Assembly (NCBI GenBank): GCA_024280135.1
Contig: JAJRQS010000248.1
Location: 1 to 14,800 of the forward strand
From: Bacteroidota bacterium
GTDB lineage: Bacteria; Bacteroidota; Bacteroidia; Chitinophagales; Saprospiraceae
DNA length: 14,800 bases
Direction of reading: 5' to 3'
The notes under the pieces are model-generated. The model did no database searches and had not been told where the DNA came from. It saw only the letters and a list, made by a program, of their open reading frames with translations. Of the stretch, positions 7,479 to 14,800 are shown in pieces (within the stretch, counting starts at the first letter, position 1; every line of letters begins with the position of its first letter). Made by a program: the position numbers and the translations under genes.

Positions 7479-8555
7479 CTACAAGTGCCAGCCCATCAAA
7501 ACAATAAATGCCATCAACAAAATATTTGCTAAATTCATGGGTAACAAATACTTCCATTCTAATGTTAACAACTGGTCAATTCTCAATCTTGGAAAAGTCC
7601 ACCTAAACCACATAATTAAAAATATTAAAAAGCTAACTTTTCCAAAAAACCAAAAAATAGGTGGAATAAAATCCATAACATGATTAAAACCATCCCAGCC
7701 GCCAATATGCAAAGGCATCCAGCCGCCAAAAAACAATATCGCACCCATCGCTGCAATGATGAACATGTTCACAAACTCCGAGAGAAAGAAAAAAGCAAAT
7801 TTTAATCCTGAGTATTCGGTATGAAATCCAGCTCCTAATTCCGACTCTGCCTCTGTCAAATCAAAAGGTGTCCGATTCGTCTCCGCTGTACCAGCTATTA
7901 TAAAAATCATAAAAGCAATCCAAGCTGGAATATGTCCTTTAAATATAAACCAGTAATCAGATTGACTCGCTACAATATCAGACATCCGTAAACTTCCAGA
8001 CAATAAAACTATCGTCAAAATAGACAACCCCACAGACAACTCATAACTAATCATCTGAGCACCCGACCGCATTGCACCCAAAAGCGCATATTTATTATTA
8101 CTGGCCCAGCCACCCAACAAGATACCCATGACACCCAAAGAAGACATTGCTATCACAAAAAAAACACCAATGTCAATATCATAAGCATGTAAGCCTTTTG
8201 CAAAAGGCAAAACAGACATGGACATCAATGCCGCAATAATCACAAAGTAAGGAGCTAAATTGTATAAAAAGGAATCTGCTCGATTCGTCCCAACTGGCTC
8301 TTTTAATAATAATTTTATGGCATCTGCCACCGTCTGAAAGATCCCCCAAGGACCTATGCGATTGGGGCCCAAACGCAATTGAAAGAAAGCTGCAATTTTT
8401 CTTTCGGCAAGAACCAAGACCAATCCCAATATCGCAAACAACCCCAAAAAAGCTGCTGCAATTAATATCCACCCCACCACGTCTGCTGCGACAGCAGGCA
8501 AGATGCTGTGTAACCACTTATTTATTCCTTGAATCAGGCCTGTAAAATCATACAT
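7479..8555 (-). CDS. nuoH: Complex I subunit H
   Basis: NuoH is the membrane subunit that forms the quinone chamber with NuoB and NuoD and starts the charge path. It has 358 aa and about eight hydrophobic helices. Visible signatures are [18 protein letters not shown] (49-66) and [20 protein letters not shown] (225-244), the acidic loop that lines the quinone site and couples to proton transfer. The gene starts 11 bp after the nuoD stop. In the common 14-gene order, nuoE, nuoF and nuoG sit exactly between these two genes, so their absence here is direct and clean, with no remnant. Stop TAG at 7481. Confidence 0.97.
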   Translation of the reverse strand: MYDFTGLIQGINKWLHSILPAVAADVVGWILIAAAFLGLFAILGLVLVLAERKIAAFFQLRLGPNRIGPWGIFQTVADAIKLLLKEPVGTNRADSFLYNLAPYFVIIAALMSMSVLPFAKGLHAYDIDIGVFFVIAMSSLGVMGILLGGWASNNKYALLGAMRSGAQMISYELSVGLSILTIVLLSGSLRMSDIVASQSDYWFIFKGHIPAWIAFMIFIIAGTAETNRTPFDLTEAESELGAGFHTEYSGLKFAFFFLSEFVNMFIIAAMGAILFFGGWMPLHIGGWDGFNHVMDFIPPIFWFFGKVSFLIFLIMWFRWTFPRLRIDQLLTLEWKYLLPMNLANILLMAFIVLMGWHL

Positions 8556-8566
8556 AGGCTTACTTT

Positions 8567-9694
8567 TTATCTGTCAATATCTGGAATCACAAAATCAAAG
8601 GTTGCCATTATTGCAACCAAATCCGCCACTTTCCATCCTTTCGCTAAATGATCAATCACCGAAAGATTTGAAAATCCTGGTGACCTAAATTTCATTCGAT
8701 AAGGGCTTTTTTTACCATCACTAATAATATTAGCACCAAACTCTCCTCTAGCTGTTTCTACCCTTTGGTAGAATTCTCCTTTGGGTAATTTGATTACTGC
8801 TTTTGTCTTTTCAAGAATCTCTCCTTCAGGAATATTATCAATTAATTGTTCGATAATATGCATCGATTCCCACATCTCTAAAATCCGAACACGATACCTT
8901 TCAAACGTATCACCTTTTGTCCCCAAAATTTCTTTGAATTCCACTCTATCATAAGCCGAATAAGGATGCTTTTTACGCAAGTCACAACGCACACCTGAAG
9001 CCCTTGCTCCGGGTCCCGTAACGCCAAAAGAAATCGCATCTTCTTTAGAAAGAATCCCGATTCCTTCTGTCCTTTTCCGAAAAATGACATTATCCGAAAG
9101 CAAGGTGTCGTATTCGGGTAGTTTTGTTTTGAAGTGTTTGATAAAATCCTTGACACGCTTTTGAAAATTAGGATGTATGTCCCACATCAAACCACCGGGC
9201 ACAAAATAATTCATCGTCAACCTAGCTCCACACGTTTCCTCAAAAATATCATTTATCATTTCGCGATCTCGGAAGGCATACATGAACGTCGTCAAAGCAC
9301 CTGTATCCATTCCTATTACCCCCCACCAAAGTTGATGCGAAGATAATCGAGTCAACTCCGTCATAATCGTCCGAATAACCTTCACTCGATCTGACACTTC
9401 AATTTGTAATCCTTTTTCAACTGCCAAACATACCGCTTCATTATTCATGTGTGCCGACAAGTAATCCATTCTGTCCGTCAAGTGAACTATTTGGCGATAT
9501 GTATCAAACTCTGTCATTTTTTCAATCGAACGGTGAATATATCCAAGGTCAGCATCGACTTTTCTAACAATTTCACCATCCAAGGTCAATAATAATCTCA
9601 ACACGCCATGTGTCGCAGGATGCTGCGGACCCATATTGATAAAATACTCTTCTGTTTTTCCTTGTGGATTGATGATTAGTTCTTCTGTTTTCAT
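8567..9694 (-). CDS. nuoD: Complex I subunit D (49-kDa-type, quinone site)
   Basis: NuoD forms the quinone-binding site next to cluster N2 and descends from the large subunit of NiFe hydrogenases. It is 375 aa and separate from NuoC, not fused as in E. coli or Bacteroides. The motif [14 protein letters not shown] (21-34) includes the conserved quinone-contacting histidine (His29). LTDRMDYLS (72-80) includes the conserved Tyr78. The C terminus DFVIPDIDR is the family ending. There are no Ni-binding cysteine pairs, as expected for complex I rather than hydrogenase. The ATG at 9694 is 3 bp after the nuoC stop, so the two are probably translationally coupled. Confidence 0.97.
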   Translation of the reverse strand: MKTEELIINPQGKTEEYFINMGPQHPATHGVLRLLLTLDGEIVRKVDADLGYIHRSIEKMTEFDTYRQIVHLTDRMDYLSAHMNNEAVCLAVEKGLQIEVSDRVKVIRTIMTELTRLSSHQLWWGVIGMDTGALTTFMYAFRDREMINDIFEETCGARLTMNYFVPGGLMWDIHPNFQKRVKDFIKHFKTKLPEYDTLLSDNVIFRKRTEGIGILSKEDAISFGVTGPGARASGVRCDLRKKHPYSAYDRVEFKEILGTKGDTFERYRVRILEMWESMHIIEQLIDNIPEGEILEKTKAVIKLPKGEFYQRVETARGEFGANIISDGKKSPYRMKFRSPGFSNLSVIDHLAKGWKVADLVAIMATFDFVIPDIDR

Positions 9695-9697
9695 GAC

Positions 9698-10171
9698 TTA
9701 GCGCTTCACAATGTTAACGGTATCGACATAATCTTTCCGCAATGGATGTCCAACCCAATCTTCCGTCAAAAACAATCTACGTAAATCTGGATGACCTTTA
9801 AAACGTACACCTAACAAATCAAAGACTTCTCTTTCGTGAAATTCAGCTGTTCGAAAAAGATCCGAAACGGTATCTAAAACCGCATTTTCTCCTCTATCCT
9901 CTGTTCGAGCTTTAACCACCAATATCAAACCCAAAGTAGTTGATTCTAAATGATAAATCACCTCTAAGTATTTAGGATAATCTACCCCTGTGAGACAAAA
10001 CATAAAGTCCAACTTTGTCTGTTCATCGTCTCTTAGCTTGCGCAAAAAATGACGCAAAGAAGCACGAGGCACTACAACCGTTACGTACTCTAGGCTATCT
10101 TCGGTAAACTCCAAATCGGGAACCCAATCTTGAATAATAGCTTTTATATTTTCATTTTTCATCTTATTCAT
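9698..10171 (-). CDS. nuoC: Complex I subunit C (30-kDa-type)
   Basis: NuoC is a cofactor-free peripheral-arm subunit packed on NuoD and NuoB. It has 157 aa, near the usual bacterial size. The family motif is clear at 112-121 (HEREVFDLLG), followed by GHPDLRRLFLTEDWVGHPLR (127-146). Two starts are possible: ATG at 10171 (MNKM) or ATG at 10162 (M4), the latter with a better-spaced GGA about 12 bases upstream. The gene lies 25 bp after nuoB and 3 bp before nuoD. Confidence 0.95.
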   Translation of the reverse strand: MNKMKNENIKAIIQDWVPDLEFTEDSLEYVTVVVPRASLRHFLRKLRDDEQTKLDFMFCLTGVDYPKYLEVIYHLESTTLGLILVVKARTEDRGENAVLDTVSDLFRTAEFHEREVFDLLGVRFKGHPDLRRLFLTEDWVGHPLRKDYVDTVNIVKR

Positions 10172-10196
10172 TCCAAGCTTAATTCTTTAAATCTCC

Positions 10197-10754
10197 CTAA
10201 CTCTTTCCTTCATCAAATCCATCAATTGGATTCACTTTGCTCTTATTGTTGGTCCCTCGGATCTTCTTTTGCAATAAAATCATTCCATCTAATAATGCTT
10301 CTGGTCTCGGTGGGCAGCCTGGAATATACACGTCTACAGGTATTACATGGTCTGCGCCTTTTACAACAGAATAAGAGTTATAGAAAAAGGGTCCACCTGA
10401 TATTGCGCAAGCACCCATAGCGACTACGTATTTAGGTTCAGCCATTTGATCGTACAACCTTCTTAGGACTGGAGCCATTTTATTAACAATAGTTCCTGCT
10501 ATGACAATGACATCTGCTTGGCGGGGTGTAGGCCTAGCGACTTCCATCCCAAATCTTGCCCAATCGTGTTTGGCAGCACCTGTTTGCATCATTTCGATAG
10601 CACAACAACTGGTTCCAAAATACAACGGCCAAAGCGAATTCGATCGCCCCCAATTCACAATTGCATCCAACGACGTCACGACGATATTTCCGCCATTTCC
10701 AGCAGGAATAATTCTTCCTGGAAAATCTTCCCCCAATTCTTCTTTCATTCCCAT
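10197..10754 (-). CDS. nuoB: Complex I subunit B, carries cluster N2
   Basis: NuoB holds the terminal [4Fe-4S] cluster N2 that reduces quinone. It has 185 aa. All four ligands are visible: the tandem Cys50-Cys51 ([11 protein letters not shown]), Cys116 ([10 protein letters not shown]) and Cys147 ([13 protein letters not shown]). The ATG at 10754 overlaps nuoA by 10 bp. A second ATG at 10748 forms an ATGA overlap with the nuoA stop and is an equally plausible coupled start that would remove two residues. The C-terminal tail ([17 protein letters not shown]) is polar and unremarkable. Confidence 0.97.
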   Translation of the reverse strand: MGMKEELGEDFPGRIIPAGNGGNIVVTSLDAIVNWGRSNSLWPLYFGTSCCAIEMMQTGAAKHDWARFGMEVARPTPRQADVIVIAGTIVNKMAPVLRRLYDQMAEPKYVVAMGACAISGGPFFYNSYSVVKGADHVIPVDVYIPGCPPRPEALLDGMILLQKKIRGTNNKSKVNPIDGFDEGKS

Positions 10755-11095
10755 TTAAAAGCTCTTTTTTTGTATGCATATAAAAGCCCCAATCCCAAGA
10801 TTACAATAAAAATAACAATCTCCACAAAGGCCACTATTCCTACTTTTTTCATTGCTACAGCCCACGGAATTAAAAAGATAGTTTCTACATCAAATATTAA
10901 AAACAAAATGGCTATCAAGAAATACCCTACTTTAAATTGCACCCAAGTCGAACCTATCGTCTTCATCCCACTTTCGTACGGTTCCCACTTATCTGGATTA
11001 GTACTTTTTGGTGAAAGCAACTTAGCAGCAATCGCTCCACCTCCAACAAAAACCAATCCGGCAATAAAAAAAACTACAATGGCTTCAGCTCCCAT
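10745..11095 (-). CDS. nuoA: Complex I subunit A
   Basis: NuoA is a three-helix membrane subunit next to the quinone module. It has 116 aa. The loop motif [12 protein letters not shown] (37-48) and the membrane acidic pair in [12 protein letters not shown] (Asp69, Glu71) match the family. It is the first nuo gene but not the first gene of the cluster: it starts 20 bp after the korB stop. That gap is too short for a convincing independent promoter and terminator, so korAB and nuo are probably one transcript. Its stop overlaps the nuoB start. Confidence 0.95.
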   Translation of the reverse strand: MGAEAIVVFFIAGLVFVGGGAIAAKLLSPKSTNPDKWEPYESGMKTIGSTWVQFKVGYFLIAILFLIFDVETIFLIPWAVAMKKVGIVAFVEIVIFIVILGLGLLYAYKKRAFKWE

Positions 11096-11115
11096 TATTT
11101 TTAATTTTAATTTCG

Positions 11116-12123
11116 TTAATCTAACATATATGTTTCTCCGGCATTCACCAAGTCATCAAAAGTAATTCCTTTTGACAGTTTAATACGTTCTTCTACTTGA
11201 TTAACAAATCGCTCATCAAATGACATTTCTTCCACGGCACGAATAACACCTGTCACAATTGGATTTGACATCCGAGCCAGCATAAAGTGCAAAGTTGGGT
11301 TTGGATTTTTTGCATCATGCGTTAAAATATCCTCTTCGGTAATCCCATCTTCTCCAATGGTTACAACTTCCAATTCCAGACCCTTTAGGCGCAAACCTTT
11401 ATTTAATTCTGCCCCAAAAAGCATCTTCTTTCCATGCTCCACAAAGACTTGGTTATCTGCGCGTGTTTCTTTGCTATTAAACAAGTCAAAAGCACCATCA
11501 TTAAAGATGACACAATTCTGCAGTACCTCAATAAAAGAAGTACCTTTGAAGGATTCTGCTTGCACAAAAATTGCGGTTAATTCCTTTGGTTTATTTCCAG
11601 ATATTCTTGCAAAAAACCGGCTGTTTGCACCTAGCGCTAACTCCGCAGGATTGAAAGGTGGTTGTGTATTTCCGAAAGGAGAAGTCTTCGTTTTTTGACC
11701 CAATAAGGAAGTCGGGGAAAATTGACCTTTCGTCAATCCATAAATCTCATTATTAAACAAGATAATATTCATATCTACATTCCGACGAATGGCATGAATT
11801 GTATGATTCCCTCCTATCGCAAGTGCATCTCCATCTCCTGTCACCACCCAAACACTCAATTTCGGGTTTGCTAATTTTACACCTGTCGCAACCGCTGCCG
11901 CACGTCCATGGATGGTATGCATTCCATAGGTATTCATATAGTATGGAAAACGAGAAGAACAACCAATGCCCGAAATAAAAACAATATCTTCTTTCTTTCG
12001 TCCAATTTCAGGAAGCGCTTTTTGAACAGCTCTTAGAATGACATAGTCATCGCAACCTGGACACCAGCGTACCTCTTGGTCACTAGCCATGTCTTTGTGT
12101 GTATATTTTTTAACATCTGTCAT
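11116..12123 (-). CDS. korB: 2-oxoacid:ferredoxin oxidoreductase subunit beta (2-oxoglutarate-type)
   Basis: The beta subunit binds thiamine diphosphate and the [4Fe-4S] cluster that passes electrons to ferredoxin during CoA-dependent oxidative decarboxylation of a 2-oxoacid. It has 335 aa. Four candidate cluster cysteines match the spacing known in this family: Cys21 and Cys24 (WCPGCDDY), Cys54 (GIGCSSRFPYY) and Cys204 (EVLQNCVIF). The ThDP/Mg motif is GDGDALAIGGNHTIHAIRRN (96-115), continued by NNEIYGLTKGQFSPTS. The HGRA element (72-75) and overall length fit KorB more than pyruvate-specific PorB. 2-oxoglutarate is the likely substrate, but this rests on family resemblance. The gene lies 29 bp after korA and 20 bp before nuoA. 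Confidence 0.93.
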   Translation of the reverse strand: MTDVKKYTHKDMASDQEVRWCPGCDDYVILRAVQKALPEIGRKKEDIVFISGIGCSSRFPYYMNTYGMHTIHGRAAAVATGVKLANPKLSVWVVTGDGDALAIGGNHTIHAIRRNVDMNIILFNNEIYGLTKGQFSPTSLLGQKTKTSPFGNTQPPFNPAELALGANSRFFARISGNKPKELTAIFVQAESFKGTSFIEVLQNCVIFNDGAFDLFNSKETRADNQVFVEHGKKMLFGAELNKGLRLKGLELEVVTIGEDGITEEDILTHDAKNPNPTLHFMLARMSNPIVTGVIRAVEEMSFDERFVNQVEERIKLSKGITFDDLVNAGETYMLD

Positions 12124-12152
12124 TTTATTATTATTTTGCTTTGACGAAAAGA

Positions 12153-14018
12153 TTAAACGGTGACTTCTGAATTCATTAATAGATCATAACGAGCAATCAA
12201 CTCAGACCCTGTAAAAGGCAATCCTTGCACCTTATTGTATTTGAAATACTTATGTTCTGGAAACTCCCCACGCAATATTTTAACAAACTGACCTTCGTTC
12301 AATTCACAAACAACAATTTTCTTAAAACGCGTAAAGACTTCAGCCGTATTTTTAGGCATTGGATTGATATATTTAAAATGTGCCAAACCAACACTTTTAC
12401 CTTGTCCAGCCATACTCATGACCGCTGTATGAAGCGCACCATAAGTGCCACCCCAACCAACAACTAACAATTCCCCTTCTTGAGCTCCTTCTACTTCCAA
12501 TTCTGGAATATAATTTTCTACTCTTTTTACTTTTTCTGCTCTGATTTTCACCATTGCTTCATGGTTATTGGGATCCATGTTTACGTTTCCCGTTTCCATG
12601 TTTTTTTCCAAGCCTCCGACTCTATGTTCAAACCCTTCCATCCCTGGATAAGCCCACTCTCTAGCTAACGAATCTTTATCTCTAATATAAGGTGACCACC
12701 CCTCAGGATCTTTACGAACCGTTCTAGGCGTAATTTCTGGCAATTCTGACAGTTTCTTAATCAACCAAGGTTCAGAGCCATTAGCAATATATCCGTCAGT
12801 CATTAAAATAACAGGTGTCATATGCTCTAAAGCCAAACGAGCAGCCTCAAAAGCCATATCAAAACAATCAGAAGGCGAACTGGCCGCTAAAACTATCACA
12901 GGACTTTCTCCGTTTCTTCCATACATTGCTTGAAGCAAATCAGATTGCTCCGTTTTTGTAGGCATACCTGTTGAAGGGCCTCCTCTTTGAACATCCACAA
13001 TAACTATTGGCATTTCCATAATCATGGCTAAACCAATTGCTTCACCTTTTAGTGCAAGCCCTGGACCTGAAGTCGTCGTAATCGCCAAGTCGCCAGCAAA
13101 CGAAGCACCTATCGTAGATGCGACACCTGCAATCTCATCTTCCGCTTGAAAAGACTTCACTTTAAATTCTGGGTGCTTAACTAATTCATGCAAAATATCT
13201 GAAGCTGGAGTGATGGGATAGGAACCTAAAAACAATTCTTTTTCCGCTTTATTCGCTGCCGCAATGAACCCCCAGGCAGTCGCTTGATTACCCATGATAA
13301 TACGGTACTTACCTTTTTTTAATTTTGCAGGTCTGACTTGATAAGTCGTTGCAATCAATTCTAAATTTTCTGCATAAACATTACCAGCTTTCAAGGCTCT
13401 AGTATTTGCCTCGATGATAATTTCTTTATTCTTAAATTTTCTTTTGAAGAAATCAATGGTATGTTTCATATCCCGACCATAGATCCAATAAATCATTCCG
13501 AGCGTAAACATGTTTTTACTCCTGTCCATTGCCTTCGCTTGCATACCCAAGTCCAATAAGGCCGCTTTTGTCAAACTTGTAATGGGTGCTGCAATTACTC
13601 GATAACTTTCCAAACTACCATCCTCTAACGGATTAGTATCATATCCCGCCTTCTTCAAATTCTTCCTAGAAAAAGCATCTGTATCTAAAACTAGCATTTT
13701 GCCTGGAGCAAGGTCACGGAGATTAGTTTTCAACGCTGCAGGATTCATCGCCACTAGCATATCCAAATCATCTCCCGGAGTAGATATAATTTCACTTGCG
13801 ATTTGAACTTGAAAACCAGAGACACCATAAATACTCCCTTGGGGAGCACGGATTTCAGATGGATAATTCGGGAAAGTTGCAATATCATTTCCCATTAAAG
13901 CAGAAGTATCTGCAAATTGCGTCCCCGTCAACTGCATACCGTCACCAGAATCACCTGCAAAGCGAACGACAACTGAGCCAATTTCATTAGACGAAATATT
14001 CGAAAGTTTTGTATCCAT
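12153..14018 (-). CDS. korA: 2-oxoacid:ferredoxin oxidoreductase subunit alpha (gamma-alpha fusion)
   Basis: This is the catalytic partner of KorB. The ATG at 14018 gives 621 aa; the frame is open to a TTG at 14042 but that start is less likely. The N-terminal gamma domain (about 1-190) opens with VVRFAGDSGDGMQLTGTQFA. The alpha domain follows, with YPITPASDILHEL (from 267), FQAEDEIAGVASTIGASFAG, TTSGPG (315-320) and GGPSTGMPTKTEQSDLLQ (346-363). A C-terminal transketolase-C-like domain (about 510-621) ends it. No ferredoxin-like delta domain exists here or as a separate gene, consistent with the two-subunit KorAB class. It is the first gene of the cluster, with a 443-bp upstream region carrying a candidate promoter. 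Confidence 0.93.
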   Translation of the reverse strand: MDTKLSNISSNEIGSVVVRFAGDSGDGMQLTGTQFADTSALMGNDIATFPNYPSEIRAPQGSIYGVSGFQVQIASEIISTPGDDLDMLVAMNPAALKTNLRDLAPGKMLVLDTDAFSRKNLKKAGYDTNPLEDGSLESYRVIAAPITSLTKAALLDLGMQAKAMDRSKNMFTLGMIYWIYGRDMKHTIDFFKRKFKNKEIIIEANTRALKAGNVYAENLELIATTYQVRPAKLKKGKYRIIMGNQATAWGFIAAANKAEKELFLGSYPITPASDILHELVKHPEFKVKSFQAEDEIAGVASTIGASFAGDLAITTTSGPGLALKGEAIGLAMIMEMPIVIVDVQRGGPSTGMPTKTEQSDLLQAMYGRNGESPVIVLAASSPSDCFDMAFEAARLALEHMTPVILMTDGYIANGSEPWLIKKLSELPEITPRTVRKDPEGWSPYIRDKDSLAREWAYPGMEGFEHRVGGLEKNMETGNVNMDPNNHEAMVKIRAEKVKRVENYIPELEVEGAQEGELLVVGWGGTYGALHTAVMSMAGQGKSVGLAHFKYINPMPKNTAEVFTRFKKIVVCELNEGQFVKILRGEFPEHKYFKYNKVQGLPFTGSELIARYDLLMNSEVTV

Positions 14019-14112
14019 TGAATATAAAATTTTGTTAATCAAAGCATTACCTCGCTATACACGATTAGGTTTACTTAGCTATGATCAATTAAAAAAATGA
14101 TTCAAAAACTGT

Positions 14113-14137
14113 TCGAGCTTATGTCTCGACAAATCTA
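14113..14137 (-). promoter_or_regulatory. Candidate korA-nuo promoter element with adjacent inverted repeat
   Basis: On the minus strand, TAGATTTG (14137 to 14130) matches the Bacteroidota -7 element TAnnTTTG exactly. No clear TTTG lies at the -33 position; the sequence there is A/T-rich. Directly downstream is a TCGAG/CTCGA inverted repeat (14113-14117 and 14125-14129) that could be an operator or an early transcript hairpin. The implied 5' leader before the korA ATG is a little over 100 bases. Confidence 0.35.
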
Positions 14138-14396
14138 CAATAAAAAAAGATATAAATAGGCTTTTAAAAAGTTTTATTTGACAATTTTGTTATTTAGAAT
14201 TAGTTTAAAAAGCAAACTTTTTGAAACAAAGCTTTTCGTTCTTTTAAAAATGCTTTAACCTTGTGTAGCAGACAAATGCACAGAATGTGTAGGGTTTCAT
14301 GATGACTTGTGTTCCTGATGAAGCAAATATTGAAGACGAAACGACTCTTCTTGCTAAGAAAACCAAGTTACACGGTAAGTAGAATTTACTTGCGCA

Positions 14397-14429
14397 AAAA
14401 AAGACCTGATCTATTGAGTGGTCTTTTTT
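14397..14429 (-). terminator. Terminator after paaD (potentially bidirectional)
   Basis: AAAAAAGACC (14397-14406) pairs with GGTCTTTTTT (14420-14429) across a 13-base loop. Read leftward, it lies 32 bp after the paaD stop and ends in a run of seven T. Only four pairs are G/C-containing, but the flanking A and T tracts are strong. It separates paaD from the korA transcription unit, and by symmetry could also stop a rightward transcript. Confidence 0.65.
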
Positions 14430-14461
14430 CAAAACACCCAAATATTTACTAAAGAATGCTT

Positions 14462-14800
14462 CTACCGGTGGCATTTAAAATAATCAAAAGGCTCCAAGCA
14501 ATCTTGACATTGATACAAGGCTTTGCAAGCTGTTGACCCAAACTCCGATAGAATTTTTGTTTGGTGAGAATCACATCTTGGGCAAGGGACAACAACCTCT
14601 CCCAACAAAGTAGATTTACTTTGCCCAACAGGAGGTGCTATTCCATATATTTTTAATTTATTTTTACCGGCTTCACTTAACCAATCCGTCGTCCAAGCAG
14701 GACTAATCACTTGCTTGATAATAATATTTTTAAATCCCGATTCGGATAACACCTGCTGAATATCTTCGGACATCACATCGGTGGCGGGACAACCTGTATA
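14462..14800 (-). CDS. paaD: 1,2-phenylacetyl-CoA epoxidase subunit PaaD, 5' end beyond the window
   Basis: PaaD (PaaJ in some schemes) is the small subunit associated with the PaaABCDE phenylacetyl-CoA epoxidase, probably in iron-sulfur handling. It has an N-terminal MIP18/DUF59 domain and a C-terminal zinc-ribbon-like domain. Visible here are the DUF59 motif TGCPATDVM (14797 leftward), SPAWTTDWLSEAGK, the cysteine pairs CPRC and CQDC, and the PaaD signature FGSTACKALYQC then EPFDYFKCH at the C terminus. The frame stays open through 14800. The GTG/ATG at 14776-14771 is internal rather than the true start, since DUF59 sequence precedes it. No paaE follows; a terminator does, so paaD ends its operon here. 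Confidence 0.93.
   Translation of the reverse strand, partial: YTGCPATDVMSEDIQQVLSESGFKNIIIKQVISPAWTTDWLSEAGKNKLKIYGIAPPVGQSKSTLLGEVVVPCPRCDSHQTKILSEFGSTACKALYQCQDCLEPFDYFKCHR

Larger units (their letters stand above)
14019..14461. other. korA leader and paaD-korA intergenic region
   Basis: These 443 bp separate the paaD stop from the korA start. They contain the paaD terminator (14397-14429), a candidate korA promoter (14130-14137) with a small inverted repeat beside it, and very A/T-rich sequence (14138-14250) typical of an upstream promoter region. A 27-codon plus-strand frame (14299-14382) is possible but unsupported. I see no tRNA, riboswitch fold that I can name, or mobile element. Confidence 0.6.

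Noticed and set aside
7450..7557. A longer NuoI starting inside nuoH at 7557
   Set aside because: It would add 36 residues unlike NuoI N termini and overlap nuoH by 79 bp; the ATG at 7449 fits family length and has an upstream purine-rich site.
10518..11165. A 215-codon plus-strand open frame opposite nuoB, nuoA and the end of korB
   Set aside because: It is antisense to three confidently identified genes, has no family-like motifs, and its composition is that of a reverse complement of hydrophobic membrane genes.
14211..14236. An AAAAGC/GCTTTT inverted repeat in the korA upstream region
   Set aside because: The stem is short, A/T-rich and interrupted by a long loop; it is expected by chance in such sequence.
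14244..14474. A 76-codon minus-strand frame between paaD and korA
   Set aside because: It overlaps the end of paaD in another frame and reads through the terminator hairpin; it has no recognisable motif.
1..14800. CRISPR arrays, tRNA or rRNA genes, insertion sequences, attachment sites
   Set aside because: I looked for regularly spaced repeats, terminal inverted repeats with transposase frames, and conserved RNA gene sequence, and saw none.

Overview
The window is about 39% GC and is almost entirely one long leftward (minus-strand) gene cluster. It encodes a 2-oxoacid:ferredoxin oxidoreductase (korA, korB) followed by a proton-pumping complex I: nuoA, B, C, D, H, I, J, K, L, M, N, then a small unrecognised gene. 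The low GC, weak Shine-Dalgarno signals, a TAnnTTTG-like promoter element, the KorAB architecture, and a PaaD-type phenylacetyl-CoA epoxidase gene next door suggest a Bacteroidota bacterium. A saprospiral or flavobacterial type is possible, but the genus cannot be read from this sequence.

Layout, left to right. Bases 29-445 (+) encode a 138-residue unrecognised protein. It is followed by a strong hairpin terminator (500-530) and two shrunken copies of that terminator (549-590). Convergent to it, 738-1067 (-) is a 109-residue unrecognised gene that ends the big cluster. From 1073 to 11095 (-) lie nuoN, nuoM, nuoL, nuoK, nuoJ, nuoI, nuoH, nuoD, nuoC, nuoB and nuoA, mostly with gaps of 0-30 bp or short overlaps. 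The exceptions are 130 bp between nuoK and nuoL and 78 bp between nuoM and nuoN. korB (11116-12123) and korA (12153-14018) are the first genes of the cluster. Bases 14019-14461 are a leader and intergenic region with a candidate promoter, a short inverted repeat, a possible tiny plus-strand ORF and a terminator. Bases 14462-14800 (-) hold the 3' part of paaD, which continues beyond the window.

How the genes fit together. The NADH-oxidising module (nuoE, nuoF, nuoG) is absent from its usual place: nuoD is followed by nuoH after only 11 bp. The head of the cluster instead holds a complete two-subunit 2-oxoacid:ferredoxin oxidoreductase with its thiamine diphosphate motifs and four candidate [4Fe-4S] cysteines. 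The simplest reading is that a TCA-cycle 2-oxoacid, most likely 2-oxoglutarate, is oxidised by KorAB. The low-potential electrons would then reach the quinone through an 11-subunit complex I via ferredoxin or flavodoxin, or by direct docking, without NADH. Related ideas exist for Campylobacter/Helicobacter complex I, Bacteroides complex I lacking NuoEFG, and cyanobacterial and archaeal relatives. A korAB-nuo single cluster ending in an unknown soluble protein is the most interesting system here. A second notable point is that NuoM lacks the conserved TM7 lysine of the antiporter-like subunits (Leu221 here), while NuoL and NuoN keep theirs.
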